This document shows, in pieces, positions 1 through 8,369 of a DNA stretch of 34,410 bases (positions are counted from its first letter, which is position 1; every line of letters begins with the position of its first letter). The position numbers were made by a program, and so were the translations under genes. The stretch is from Desulfobacteria bacterium (GTDB taxonomy: Bacteria > Desulfobacterota > Desulfobacteria > Desulfobacterales > C00003060). Below the pieces are notes generated by a model. That model searched no databases and was not told the origin of the DNA. It saw only the letters and a program-made list of their open reading frames with translations. Where the stretch lies: positions 1 to 34,410 of the forward strand of contig JAQYVR010000068.1 in assembly GCA_030145395.1 (NCBI GenBank), in the 5' to 3' direction.

Positions 1-1
1 A

Positions 2-397
2 TTTGACAAGAAGGTCGATCCGAGGAGGTTGAGGTTCGGGTCAAGAATAGATCATTCGAGTGATGACAAGGAGTCGTATTTCAGGGTGAGAGAGATAATC
101 TCGCCGGAAATCTTAGTCTTGGACAATGGATTGAGAGTCAGGTTGCTGGGTGTAAAAGAGATTCCAGAAAAAAATGGAGAGGCAATTCAATACTTAAGAG
201 AAAAGACTAAGGGACAAAAGCTGTTGATGAAGTCTGACAACAAGATGTATGACGAAAAGCAGAATTTGCTTTGCTATCTTTATCTGCAAAATAAGACTTT
301 TTTGAATGCTCATTTGATCAAGAATGGTTTGGCGGACGTGGACACCTCCTGCGATTACAGGCATAAGTCCAGGTTTATAGGATACAGAAGTGAGTAG
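2..397 (+). CDS. SNase-like (thermonuclease) domain protein, C-terminal part, 5' end outside the window
   Basis: The frame is open from base 2 and ends at TAG 395-397, so the gene begins upstream of the window; the TTG at 29 is not a convincing start. The 131 visible codons show the SNase (OB-fold) pattern: a VRLLGV strand, a PE dipeptide, an NGEAIQYL helix, then LLCYLYL and an AHLIKNGLADVD helix. This fold is used by secreted nucleases and as an accessory module. The Arg expected at the position of staphylococcal nuclease R87 (GRxLAY) appears to be Asn here (QNLLCY), so catalysis is doubtful. From memory, very similar tails occur at the C-terminus of site-specific DNA methyltransferases. If so, this is the end of a methylase gene, but no methylase motif lies inside the window. 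No terminator is visible after the stop. Confidence 0.6.
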   Translation, partial: FDKKVDPRRLRFGSRIDHSSDDKESYFRVREIISPEILVLDNGLRVRLLGVKEIPEKNGEAIQYLREKTKGQKLLMKSDNKMYDEKQNLLCYLYLQNKTFLNAHLIKNGLADVDTSCDYRHKSRFIGYRSE

Positions 398-730
398 AGG
401 AAAGGATTGAACTGAACAGGAGACAATGCAATGAACTAATAAGTGATGACCAAGACTTCAGCGGGCAACCGATCCTCTGAGTCTGACACCCGTTCCCACC
501 AAGACTGCATTAGAAGCTTAACAATGCTGATTCAGGGTTACAGAACATGGGCATAATCAAAAGAAAAGCCCTGAAATCAAGCAACACAATCCTGCCTCGT
601 GGGTTGTGGTTAGGCTGTGGATGGTGGGGAACCTTGGGTTTCAGGGCTTTTCACGCTGATGGCATGGCCATTGCTGACCCTGCCATGTTGTTTAATCTAG
701 TGTCGGCTCACCTCCGTCATAGTGGCTTAT
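398..730. other. Intergenic stretch with no convincing gene; contains an inverted repeat
   Basis: No reading frame here shows family motifs or a good ribosome site. The plus-strand frame 547-762 is rich in Gly, Trp and His and crosses both arms of the inverted repeat at 563-652, so it is probably not a gene. Besides the repeat, a partial third copy of its core (TTCAGGG) lies at 531-537. I see no promoter. Confidence 0.5.
563..652. repeat. 14-bp perfect inverted repeat (possible small palindromic element)
   Basis: GAAAAGCCCTGAAA at 563-576 is matched exactly by its reverse complement at 639-652, leaving a 62-nt interior. The interior also has a partly complementary pair (CAACACAATCC near 582-592 and GGGTTGTGGTT at 601-611), so a branched stem could form. 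No transposase is nearby and no target duplication is evident. It could be a decayed miniature element, a dispersed palindromic repeat or a structured RNA. Confidence 0.5.
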
Positions 731-1106
731 CTACGCTTCACCCGTCGTGTGGTTCTGGATAAAATATTCGAGCTGAGATTTCTGGGAACGTGTGAGTTTC
801 TTGAATTTCACGCCCTGTAGCCTCATGGTCACAGAACTGGAAGGGTTTTTATTGACTATTTTGGAATCCCACATGGGTTTGAATTGCACTTGTCGCAAAA
901 AAATCTTTATCGGCCAAGAACATGTCCAAATATGATCCACCGTTTGACTCTGCGCTGCCAACGTAGCGGAATGCAAGTCCGCTCATGCTCACATCTATGA
1001 TCGGACCGACCTTCCCAAAATAAGGTCCAAGTCCAACAAATGCACCTTTTGGGATCTGGAACCGTTTGTGCTTCCTTCGTTCTCGCTGTTCTTTGCTACT
1101 AACCAC
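731..1106 (-). pseudogene. PilZ-domain protein gene with a frameshift in a T7 run
   Basis: Two minus-strand frames together make one PilZ domain (c-di-GMP-binding beta barrel). The N-terminal frame starts at GTG 1106 and carries RKHKR (RxxxR) and DVSMSG (D/NxSxxG), the two c-di-GMP contact motifs. After LADKDF it leaves frame at the T7 run (A7 on the plus strand, 897-903). Removing one T joins it to the second frame, which continues as LRQVQFKPMWDSK and ends with a plausible PilZ C-terminus (SQLEYFIQNHTTGEA, stop at 731). The repaired product is about 124 residues, a normal length for a single-domain PilZ receptor. As read, the product would be cut short at about 85 residues. A sequencing or assembly slip, a true mutation or slippery-site translation could each explain this. 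Confidence 0.7.
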
Positions 1107-1468
1107 AGAGATTCCCTACAAGACAGGCGACTGAGGCATTTGGAAATGTTTTGGTTTACCCCTATTCGTCCGTCCTTGAACTTGGCGACCCTGGTGAGGG
1201 GTATAAGATTGTAAATCACCTTGGTTGTTGCTTTGTGCAGACACCTTTTCATTAGCACCAATCGTGCCAATAACGGTTCTGTTGAAGGATTATATAGAAT
1301 AAATGAAGTCAAAACAAACAGTTGTTCCTTTCGAGTTTTTTGGCGGCGATTTCCCTTTTTGCTATGCTATGGTATATATCTGCAAGAATTGTAGGTCGAC
1401 ATTCAACTTTTTGTGGGTTTTGGAAGGGGAGAGAATCAACTGCAGACAGGTTATTTGTTACAACGGTT
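1107..1468. other. Intergenic stretch upstream of the PilZ gene, no gene seen
   Basis: Frames on both strands are short and low in complexity (Phe-, Leu- and Cys-rich), without motifs or ribosome sites. The only signal is a leftward -10-like box (see 1289-1317). Confidence 0.4.
1289..1317 (-). promoter_or_regulatory. Possible sigma-70 promoter for the PilZ gene
   Basis: On the minus strand a perfect TATAAT (1294-1289) lies 17 nt after a weak TTGTTT (1317-1312). It would give a leader of roughly 180 nt before the GTG at 1106. The -35 is poor, so the call rests on the -10 alone. Confidence 0.3.
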
Positions 1469-1714
1469 TCATTTGCCGGCCGGCCTGCCCGGCTGGTTAT
1501 CCTTTTTCCCGATTATTTCTTCAACAAGCTCTTTTTTCAGACTGAAAAGCCTCCCATTGTCTTTAACCTTGAAGATGATCTCGCCATCCTTTTCCCAGCA
1601 GCGCTCCACCTCTATGTATCTGCCATCAGTTAAGCGTATCTCATCGGCATATGCAGGGGTGACTACAAAAAGAAAGATGGCAAACATGATCAAGAGCTTA
1701 AGTTTCTTACACAT
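1469..1714 (-). CDS. Small secreted protein with signal peptide, unknown function
   Basis: This 81-residue product starts with a clear Sec signal: KKLK, then a hydrophobic core LLIMFAIFLFVV, then TPAYA with cleavage before DEI. The mature part begins DEIRLTDGRYIEVERCWEKDGEI, a short beta-rich pattern (an 'xxLxDGrxIe' strand pair) that I associate with small exported proteins of unknown role in deltaproteobacteria. The C-terminus (NQPGRPAGK) runs through a GC-rich GGCCGGCC patch and may have been extended by a lost stop. Its ATG overlaps the stop of the preceding small frame (ATGTGTAA), which suggests translational coupling. There is no lipobox and only one Cys in the mature part. The function is unknown. 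Confidence 0.7.
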   Translation of the reverse strand: MCKKLKLLIMFAIFLFVVTPAYADEIRLTDGRYIEVERCWEKDGEIIFKVKDNGRLFSLKKELVEEIIGKKDNQPGRPAGK

Positions 1715-1841
1715 TTGTCGCGTCCTCTAATCTTCCACCTGTCGATTCACAGAAAGGTGATGTTTCAAATGCCAGGACAAGCCGTCCTGAGGTCCCATCT
1801 GGTAACTGAATCTTGTTCTCGTAGGCCGCATGCCTTTCCAC
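1707..1841 (-). CDS. Possible 44-residue protein, coupled to the secreted protein gene
   Basis: A minus-strand frame starts at GTG 1841, with GGGG about six bases upstream, and ends at TAA 1707. The translation begins VERHAAYENKIQLPDGTSGR and continues LVLAFETSPFCESTGG, which looks like a real, balanced protein. The stop overlaps the ATG of the next gene by the 8-base string ATGTGTAA, an arrangement typical of coupled genes in an operon. The same frame stays open upstream to a TAG near 1930, so a longer form from GTG 1874 (55 residues) is possible. I do not recognise the family with certainty. It is too short for standard gene finding and could still be chance. Confidence 0.45.
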   Translation of the reverse strand: MERHAAYENKIQLPDGTSGRLVLAFETSPFCESTGGRLEDATNV

Positions 1842-2310
1842 ACTACACCCCAAAAGAAACTTCCTTGTTGTCACTGATACACAAAACGTGCCAAATGGCG
1901 GTGGAAGCTGCTTACTGTTTCGATAGGGATGAATAGGCTATTTGCGCAGGGTGTTGGTAAGAGTTCATATTATAGCATCATGTAGAATATCAGGCGGCAA
2001 CTTCCATAACAAGATGACAAATTCTCCTGATATTGCTATATCGCTCTATATTGCTGCCATTTTCTCGTGATTTTGTACAAAGACATCTTCACAGACCTCG
2101 ACACATTTTACCGGTAGGGGGGATGCGATTAGTGATGAGAAACATGCTCAATTGCGGAGAAATGGGCGTTTTTGCAGAGTTGGCCGGCTGTTTGATGACG
2201 GTCTGTTGACAGTTTCGTCTGTGCGTCAGGTACACTATAGCTTCCGTCTCAATGACTGCCGCCACAGATTCAGGGCATAGTAGTATCAGGGAAGTGCCGG
2301 AATCTATATA
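1842..2310. other. Intergenic stretch, no gene recognised
   Basis: No convincing frame on either strand. A 9-bp inverted repeat, AATATCAGG (1986-1994) and CCTGATATT (2026-2034), brackets a 31-nt interior. It is followed by AT-rich sequence with repeated TATTGCT units (2031-2075). I see no terminator for the HTH gene whose stop is at 2311. Confidence 0.35.
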
Positions 2311-2484
2311 TTATTTGCTGAGGGCGTAATAACAACGCTTGGGAGACATGACCTTACCCCTTTTCTTCAGCTCATTAATAACCTTTGATACCTCTTTGCT
2401 CTCTTCGCCAATAATCTTTGCCACATCACCAGGCCTTATCGGTTTTCCGGCCTTTTTCATCGCATTCAGCACTTTCTTTTCCAT
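2311..2484 (-). CDS. Small winged-helix / HTH DNA-binding protein (57 aa)
   Basis: The start is ATG 2484, set by a strong Shine-Dalgarno (GAGGAGGTGAAATC then ATG); the stop is TAA 2313-2311. The translation begins MEKKVLNAMKKAGKPIRPGD, followed by VAKIIGEESKEVSKVINELKK and RGKVMSPKRCYYALSK. The pattern helix (VLNAMKKAG) - turn (RPGDVAKIIG) - recognition helix (SKEVSKVINELKKRGKV) - beta hairpin is that of a minimal winged helix, as in the DNA-binding part of MarR- or ArsR-like regulators, with no ligand domain. I recall similar stand-alone 55-70-residue proteins in deltaproteobacteria annotated only as transcriptional regulators. It lies 55 bp downstream of the RND pump gene on the same strand and may be co-transcribed with it. 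Its target is unknown. Confidence 0.7.
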   Translation of the reverse strand: MEKKVLNAMKKAGKPIRPGDVAKIIGEESKEVSKVINELKKRGKVMSPKRCYYALSK

Positions 2485-2539
2485 GATTTCACCTCCTCAA
2501 TCAGATATTCGTCTCCTTTGTTAGGTATAAGCCGGCTCC

Positions 2540-5500
2540 CTAAGACACGTGGCGAGGGGCTACCTTTACTTTCAAGTTGATATACAGATCTTGCACATCC
2601 TCCAGAATCATATAGAGCGATGGTACCAGAAGCAATGTGATGCCTGTAGCAAAGAGCACACCGAAGCCGAGGCTTATGGCCATAGGGATTAGGAATTGAG
2701 CCTGGAGGCTGCGTTCCAAAAGCATGGGTGAAAGGCCGGCAAAGGTGGTCAAAGAGGTAAGGATTATGGCCCTGAAGCGCAGGGCTGCGGCACTGGTTAT
2801 CGCCTTCTGGGCATCTATCCCCTGACGACGTATCCGGTTAGTCGCATCAATCAGTACCAAGGAGTCGTTCACCACCACACCGGTCAGACCGACAATGCCG
2901 AACATGCTCAAAAGGCTGAGGTTATGACCCATGATTAGGTGCCCTGCCACAGCCCCGATCAGGCCAAATGGGATAGCCGACATGACCACGAGGGGTTGGG
3001 AAAACGATCTGAAAGGAATAGCAAGCAAGGCATAGATGCCGAAGAGTGCGATGATAAAGCCTCTGTTGACGTCCGCCATGGATTCTTTTTGTTCCTTTCC
3101 CTCTCCTTCCATGGAGTATCTCAAGCCTGGGTAGTTGTGTTTCAGTTCGGGTAGAAAGCCAATCTCCAGATCCGTACGCACCTCATTAGCGTTGGTAACC
3201 GTCTCATCCACGTCCGCCGTTACCTTGACCACTCGAAGACGCTGGGCGCGTTGGATGGCGGCATAGCCCTGCTCCATCTTTACCTCTGCTACCTGACTGA
3301 AAGGAACCGCTGAGCCGTCCGGCGAACGGATGCGCATCTCTTCCACGTAGCCCAATGACTTGCGTTCGGACTCAGGGTAGAGGACCATGACCTTGACCTC
3401 ATCCTGATCTCGCTGCATACGCAACGCCTCAGCCCCGTAAAAAGCATGCCGCACCTGCCGGGCAAGGTCGTCTAGCGTCAGGCCCAAGCTCCGGGCTGCG
3501 GGTCTAAGTTTCAGCTGCATTTCCGATTTGCCCTGCAAGAAACTGTCGCCCACATCAAATACTCCTGGATAGCCGTTCAGTTCCTCCTTGAGTTCGTCTG
3601 TCGCGTAAAGAAGCTGCTGGTGATCGTCCAAAGACAAGTGGACTTCAACAGGATTACCTGCGCTAAAAAGTGCGCTCTGGAAAGTAATTGACTCGGCGTC
3701 CGGAATGACTCCGACCTTCTTGCGCCATAAAGCGGCCAGTTTAGTGGCGCTAATATTCCGTTGTTCGCCTTCCAGGAGATTGACTGTCACCTGGGCGAGA
3801 TGGCTTCCTACCTGCGGTCCGGCTGCCATGGGGCCATGCCCCCCTGAGTGACGCCCGATCAGGGCTCTGCTGTGTTCAAAAAGCGGAGGCTCGTCCTTGG
3901 GCCGAGTTTTATCCACCTCGGCCAAGACGTCTCTTGCAGACTGCTCTAAGTGGGTAACGATCTCCTTGGTGCGTTCGACCGGTGTGCCTGCCGGCATGGT
4001 CAGGGAACAGGTCAATCTGTCACTGTCAATTGTAGGGAACAAGGTGAACTTGATCCACCCTCCTTTCCATATGCCTATGGTCAACAGGAGCATGGTAATA
4101 CCCACGGCTACAGTGGCGTAACGCCACCTGATGCAGAAGTGGACGAGTCTGGAATAAGGGCCCTTAATGACCCATGCAAGCCACCGGACCATTCGCCTTT
4201 CTTTTTGAGGGCGTTCCTTACGTATGGTAGCCCCGCGCTTAGACCGGGATAGGTGGGCCGGTAGAATCAATAGGGACTCCACCAAAGAGCCAACCAGTAC
4301 AACGATCACTACAATCGGGATATTCCGCATGATCTTTCCCATGGTGCCTGAACCTAAAAGGAGTGGCCAGAACGCTACCACCGTGGTCAGGACGGCAAAG
4401 ATCACCGGTCTGCCGACTTCCACTGCACCCTGCACCGCGCCACTGAGACCCGCGATCCCTTCGTCTTGCTTGCGATAGATATTCTCGCCGACTATTATGG
4501 CGTCATCCACCACAATACCCAGCACTGTGATGAAGGCAAACAGGGAAATCATGTTGATTGACACACCAAGTCTGGGCAAGACCCAGACCCCGAACGCAAA
4601 GGAGATAGGTATCCCCAGAGTGACCCAGAAGGCGAGGCGGATGTTCAAAAATACGGCCAACAGGATACTCACCAGCACCAAGCCTATGGCCATGTTTCTT
4701 AATAGAAGGTCAATACGGCTTCGCAATATCTTGGACCTGTCGCGATAAAAACTTATATCCACCCCAGTGGGAAGGCTGGGCTTGATCTCCTCAATGTAGC
4801 GTTTGACGGTGTCGGCCACTGTCAGGGCATTTTGGTGAGCAACCCTGTATACCTGGATCACGCCGGATGGTTTGCCTTGAAATTGGGACGTGAGATCCAC
4901 GTCCTCGAACCCGTCTTTGAGGTCGGCGATTTGTCCTAACGTGACCGTGCTCCCATCCGCCCGGGTGATCACGGCCACGTCTTGATAATCGGAGGCATGG
5001 TAACGTCGGCCCTTGGTCCGGATCAGGATTTCGCCGCTGGCTGTCTTGATGCTGCCTGCCGGCAGATCTAGACTGGCCACTCTCACAGCCTGAGCCACTT
5101 GGCCCAGGGTGAGTCCGTAACGGCGGAGGACCTGTTCGGAAACTTCAATGTGAATTTCGGCCTGTCGTATGCCGGAGATCTCGGCATATGTAATCCCCGG
5201 TAAGTTAATAATTTCGTCTTTGATCCTTTCGGTTAAGTGCTTGATAGTCGATTCCTGGGCGTCACCATAGACAGCGACGTTGATCACCTGCGTTCGCCGG
5301 GTCACCTCCCGGACCACCGGTTCTTCCGCTTCGTCGGGAAAGATGGTGATGCGGTCCACCTCAGCCTTCACTTCATCCAGGAGTTCTTTTAGGTCCCAGC
5401 CGGTCATGACCTCGATATTGACTGTGCCGAACCCTTCTCTGGCCACGGAATCGATGCGTTTGATGCCGGCCAGGCCAGCCACATTTTCTTCAATCCTGCG

Positions 5501-5695
5501 GACGATAGCCTCCTCCACCTCAGCTGGTGAGGCACCAGGATAGGCCATGCTGATGGAGATTCGGTCTAAAGAGGTCTCCGGAAAGACCTCCAGTTTCATG
5601 GTCAGGCCCGTGGCAATACCAGCCAACAAGAGAAACACCATGAGCAGATTGGCTGTGACGTGGTTTTCGGCGAACCAGGCAACGATCCCTTTCAT
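2540..5695 (-). CDS. RND efflux transporter permease (HAE1/AcrB-type), inner membrane
   Basis: At 1051 residues this is the normal size for an AcrB-like trimeric proton/substrate antiporter. The N-terminus has TM1 (TANLLMVFLLLAGIATG) followed by the porter region. TM2-TM6 begin near residue 335. TM4 carries the adjacent aspartates of the proton relay (GIVVDDAIIVGEN, about residues 397-398), which supports proton-driven efflux. A second large periplasmic domain and TM7-TM12 follow, with the usual repeat symmetry (LTGVVVNDSLVLIDATN in the second half). The ATG overlaps the stop of the adaptor gene by four bases (ATGA, 5692-5695), so the two are translationally coupled. Together with the outer-membrane factor this makes a complete tripartite pump. 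The substrate (drug, solvent or organic acid) cannot be read from sequence. It is less close to CusA-type metal exporters, since no methionine relay is evident. Confidence 0.95.
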   Translation of the reverse strand: MKGIVAWFAENHVTANLLMVFLLLAGIATGLTMKLEVFPETSLDRISISMAYPGASPAEVEEAIVRRIEENVAGLAGIKRIDSVAREGFGTVNIEVMTGWDLKELLDEVKAEVDRITIFPDEAEEPVVREVTRRTQVINVAVYGDAQESTIKHLTERIKDEIINLPGITYAEISGIRQAEIHIEVSEQVLRRYGLTLGQVAQAVRVASLDLPAGSIKTASGEILIRTKGRRYHASDYQDVAVITRADGSTVTLGQIADLKDGFEDVDLTSQFQGKPSGVIQVYRVAHQNALTVADTVKRYIEEIKPSLPTGVDISFYRDRSKILRSRIDLLLRNMAIGLVLVSILLAVFLNIRLAFWVTLGIPISFAFGVWVLPRLGVSINMISLFAFITVLGIVVDDAIIVGENIYRKQDEGIAGLSGAVQGAVEVGRPVIFAVLTTVVAFWPLLLGSGTMGKIMRNIPIVVIVVLVGSLVESLLILPAHLSRSKRGATIRKERPQKERRMVRWLAWVIKGPYSRLVHFCIRWRYATVAVGITMLLLTIGIWKGGWIKFTLFPTIDSDRLTCSLTMPAGTPVERTKEIVTHLEQSARDVLAEVDKTRPKDEPPLFEHSRALIGRHSGGHGPMAAGPQVGSHLAQVTVNLLEGEQRNISATKLAALWRKKVGVIPDAESITFQSALFSAGNPVEVHLSLDDHQQLLYATDELKEELNGYPGVFDVGDSFLQGKSEMQLKLRPAARSLGLTLDDLARQVRHAFYGAEALRMQRDQDEVKVMVLYPESERKSLGYVEEMRIRSPDGSAVPFSQVAEVKMEQGYAAIQRAQRLRVVKVTADVDETVTNANEVRTDLEIGFLPELKHNYPGLRYSMEGEGKEQKESMADVNRGFIIALFGIYALLAIPFRSFSQPLVVMSAIPFGLIGAVAGHLIMGHNLSLLSMFGIVGLTGVVVNDSLVLIDATNRIRRQGIDAQKAITSAAALRFRAIILTSLTTFAGLSPMLLERSLQAQFLIPMAISLGFGVLFATGITLLLVPSLYMILEDVQDLYINLKVKVAPRHVS

Positions 5696-6879
5696 AAGCG
5701 GGCTTCCTCTCTCTCTGCTGCCGTACGCACGGCCATGCCGTCGGTTATTGCTTTAAGGGGGGTGATGACTACCCTTTCGCCGTTCTCGAGACCGTCCTCG
5801 ACTATGGCCTCATCCCCTTGCACGCGGGCTACATCAACTTCACGCAAGTGAAGGCGATTGTCATTATCCACCACCCAGACTATGTCGTCTTCATGCAGGG
5901 CGGATCGGGGGATAACAGCGGCATTGGGCAAGGTGCGGCCCTCAATGTCCGTGGTGACAAACAGACCCACTGCGAGTGGGGGCCTTTTTGAGTATGGTTT
6001 TTCTACGCGAACTACTACATTTATCATTCGGGTGCGCTCATCCAGTTTCCCTTCCGTGCGTACCACCTCTCCGGACCAGGTCCGTTCCTGTCCGGCAAGA
6101 CGGGCCCTGACCGTGGCCCGGGAGCCACGGCTCTTTCCGGTCGTAAAGCCCGGTATACTAAACCAGAACACACTCTCGTCTTCCAAGGGGAGGATAATCT
6201 CTGCTGCCTCAGTAGAATATAGGGTGGCCATGGTCTGTCCGGGGGATACATATTGGCCTATATCGATATTTTCCTGACTCACCCGTCCATCGAATGGGGC
6301 CTTAAGTTCGGTCCGCTCCAAGCTCAACAATGCCTTATCAAGATCGGCCTGCCCAGCTTCGAGTTTAGCCTGGGCTGCTGCCAATTGCGGCTCCTTGGCG
6401 ACCAGGGGCGGGGGCTTTCTGTCTGCTTCTGAACCGTCGGCATGGAGCAGGCTCCACTCTTCCTGTGCCGCCTCCGCCTCTTCTTTGGCTAACTCAAGAA
6501 GGCTTTCTGCGTCCTTCACGTTGGCTCCAGCCCAAGTGACGGCCAATTCGTAATCGACTGGATCTATGCGTACCAAGACGTCCCCTTTGCTGAATTGGCC
6601 CCCATTCACCAGGGCTGGGGAGATGTACAACACCTTGCCGCCCACCTGAGGTACCAGACTTATTTCCCGCAAAGGTCTTACTGTACCTTCACCCCGTATA
6701 TGTACCGTTTGCGGCCCGGTTTGGATCTCTGTCGTCCGGACCATGGGAACCGGAGCCTGCGCTTCACGTTTCTTGATTTGAGGTTTACTTGCCGTTAACG
6801 CACGCATGCCTATGGCACCCACGGCAATCACGACGACAACAATGGCAACATGAAAAAGCTTTCTTCTCCCCTTGTTCAT
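5692..6879 (-). CDS. RND efflux membrane fusion (periplasmic adaptor) protein
   Basis: A 395-residue HlyD/AcrA-family adaptor. It has a single N-terminal membrane anchor (VAIVVVVIAVGAIGMRAL, about residues 10-28) without a lipobox. A lipoyl/biotinyl half-motif (VRPLREISLVPQVGGKV) follows, then a helical hairpin rich in Ala, Glu and Leu (about 120-195). The second lipoyl half is LKAPFDGRVSQENIDIGQYV, followed by a beta barrel and a C-terminal membrane-proximal domain. It bridges the RND pump and the outer-membrane factor in the periplasm. Gene order is outer-membrane factor, adaptor, pump, all leftward. The gap to the outer-membrane factor is 62 nt; the pump overlaps by four bases. Confidence 0.93.
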   Translation of the reverse strand: MNKGRRKLFHVAIVVVVIAVGAIGMRALTASKPQIKKREAQAPVPMVRTTEIQTGPQTVHIRGEGTVRPLREISLVPQVGGKVLYISPALVNGGQFSKGDVLVRIDPVDYELAVTWAGANVKDAESLLELAKEEAEAAQEEWSLLHADGSEADRKPPPLVAKEPQLAAAQAKLEAGQADLDKALLSLERTELKAPFDGRVSQENIDIGQYVSPGQTMATLYSTEAAEIILPLEDESVFWFSIPGFTTGKSRGSRATVRARLAGQERTWSGEVVRTEGKLDERTRMINVVVRVEKPYSKRPPLAVGLFVTTDIEGRTLPNAAVIPRSALHEDDIVWVVDNDNRLHLREVDVARVQGDEAIVEDGLENGERVVITPLKAITDGMAVRTAAEREEARL

Positions 6880-6941
6880 GATAGTTCCCTTACTCCTTTG
6901 TCACAGTAAAGCTGTACACAAGATGCCAAACTCCGTGGTGA

Positions 6942-8369
6942 TTATAACGGTTCGGCCCAGCCACCACCCAGGGCGCGATGCAGGGTGACGCGGTTCAAGA
7001 GGATTGTCAAATCCACTTCCAATAAATCTCTTTCGGCCTCAAAGCGAGTTTGCTGTGCGTCCAGTACCGTAAGATAATCGACCAGACCCCTTTCATAGCG
7101 GTTCTCCGCAATTCTCTGTGTTGCCCGCGCATCAAGGACAAAATTAATGACATGATCCCGACGTTTCAACTGTTCCTCGCGAGTCAAGAATGCGCTTTCC
7201 ACCTCGGCAAAAGCAGTCAGCACACTCTTGGCATAGTCGGCCACGCCCTCTTGATACCTTGCCTCAGCGGCCCGTTGTCCGGCCTTCAGCTTGCCGGCAT
7301 CAAACAGCGGTTGCACTGCTCCCATGGCAATGTTCCACAACTCACTCTCGGGCCGAAAGAGCCGGTCCAATTCATCGCTGGTGTAGCCGTAAGCACCCGT
7401 CAGGATAATGCGGGGGAACCGGCTGGCCTTGCTTACACCTACTTGAGCATTTAAGGCCCTCAGCTGGGCCTCGGCGGCTCTGATGTCCGGCCGTCGCAAC
7501 AGGAGGTCAGAAGGAAGGCCAGGCGGCACAGGGGCCAAACGCTTGAAATAGTCCTCCGGCTGGAGCCGAGCCGGTCCGGTCATGGGGTAGCGTCCAAGGA
7601 GGACGGCCAATTGCTGCTGTGTTGTGCCCAGGTCTTGTCGAACAGACGGAAGAATCGCTTCGGCTCGAGCCAGAGTTCGGCGGGCCTGTCTCACGTCCAG
7701 GACCGAGGTCAGGCCTCTCTCGTATCGACTTTTCACCAAAGCCAGGCTACGGCGAAAGGTTTGAATGAGCTGCTTCGTAATCTGTATGCCGCGCTCAAGG
7801 GACTCCATCCGCAGGTAGAGACTGATGGTCTCAGCAACCACAGTCTGAGCCACTGTGCGGCGGTTTTCCTCGGCTCGCAGGAGATCGGCCCGAGTGGCCT
7901 CCTCAGCCCGAGCCAGGCGCCCCCACAAGTCAAGCTCAAAGGAAGCGGGTAATGACAGGTCGTAGGTAGTGCTTTCTCTGTCAGAAGAGAGGGTCTGGCC
8001 TGGTATGGAAATCCCTTCAGGTCGGCGCCGGCGTTCACCCTTTGCCTGAATGCTTAGATTCGGGAAACGGTCAGCTCTGGTCTGGACAAATTGGGACCGC
8101 ACCTGCAGAATCTTGGCAGTGGCCTTTTTGATATCCAAGTTATTTGTTAATACTTCCTCTACGAGTGTGCTTAATTCGGGGTCGCCGAAAACCTCCCACC
8201 ACCGGTCTTCAGGCTCCTGTGTGACCCCGTCGGCCGGGCTATGCTGGTATGATGGAGGCATCTCGATGCCGATATCAGGTCGGTGATAATCCGAGCCCAT
8301 CTTCATACATGCACCTGATACAAGGAGGGCTGCCAAGGCAAAGGACAGATAAAGCGGGATGTGCTTCAC
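6942..8369 (-). CDS. Outer-membrane efflux factor (TolC/NodT family lipoprotein)
   Basis: A 475-residue protein of the NodT/OprM branch of the TolC superfamily. The signal peptide MKHIPLYLSFALAALLVSGA is followed by Cys (VSGAC), a slightly degenerate lipobox, so a lipid-anchored outer-membrane protein is likely. The two structural repeats with long coiled helices are visible: the first around VEEVLTNNLDIKKATAKI and RADLLRAEENRRTVAQ, the second around LLLRRPDIRAAEAQLRALNAQVG, the hallmark LRRPDIRAAE segment. It forms the outer duct of the efflux pump. Its ATG overlaps the stop of the tetR gene by four bases (8366-8369). Confidence 0.93.
   Translation of the reverse strand: MKHIPLYLSFALAALLVSGACMKMGSDYHRPDIGIEMPPSYQHSPADGVTQEPEDRWWEVFGDPELSTLVEEVLTNNLDIKKATAKILQVRSQFVQTRADRFPNLSIQAKGERRRRPEGISIPGQTLSSDRESTTYDLSLPASFELDLWGRLARAEEATRADLLRAEENRRTVAQTVVAETISLYLRMESLERGIQITKQLIQTFRRSLALVKSRYERGLTSVLDVRQARRTLARAEAILPSVRQDLGTTQQQLAVLLGRYPMTGPARLQPEDYFKRLAPVPPGLPSDLLLRRPDIRAAEAQLRALNAQVGVSKASRFPRIILTGAYGYTSDELDRLFRPESELWNIAMGAVQPLFDAGKLKAGQRAAEARYQEGVADYAKSVLTAFAEVESAFLTREEQLKRRDHVINFVLDARATQRIAENRYERGLVDYLTVLDAQQTRFEAERDLLEVDLTILLNRVTLHRALGGGWAEPL

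Noticed and set aside
547-762. Plus-strand frame of 71 codons
   Set aside because: No ribosome site, no family motifs, and it runs through both arms of an inverted repeat and into the PilZ gene on the other strand.
995-1312. Minus-strand frame of 105 codons over the PilZ start
   Set aside because: It overlaps the better supported PilZ frame on the same strand in another phase and has no recognisable pattern.
1303-1730. Three overlapping plus-strand frames (Cys- and Phe-rich)
   Set aside because: They are antisense to the signal-peptide protein and lack ribosome sites; typical shadows.
1715-1936. Plus-strand frame of 73 codons
   Set aside because: Antisense to the 44-codon minus-strand frame, which has the better start and an operon-like overlap.
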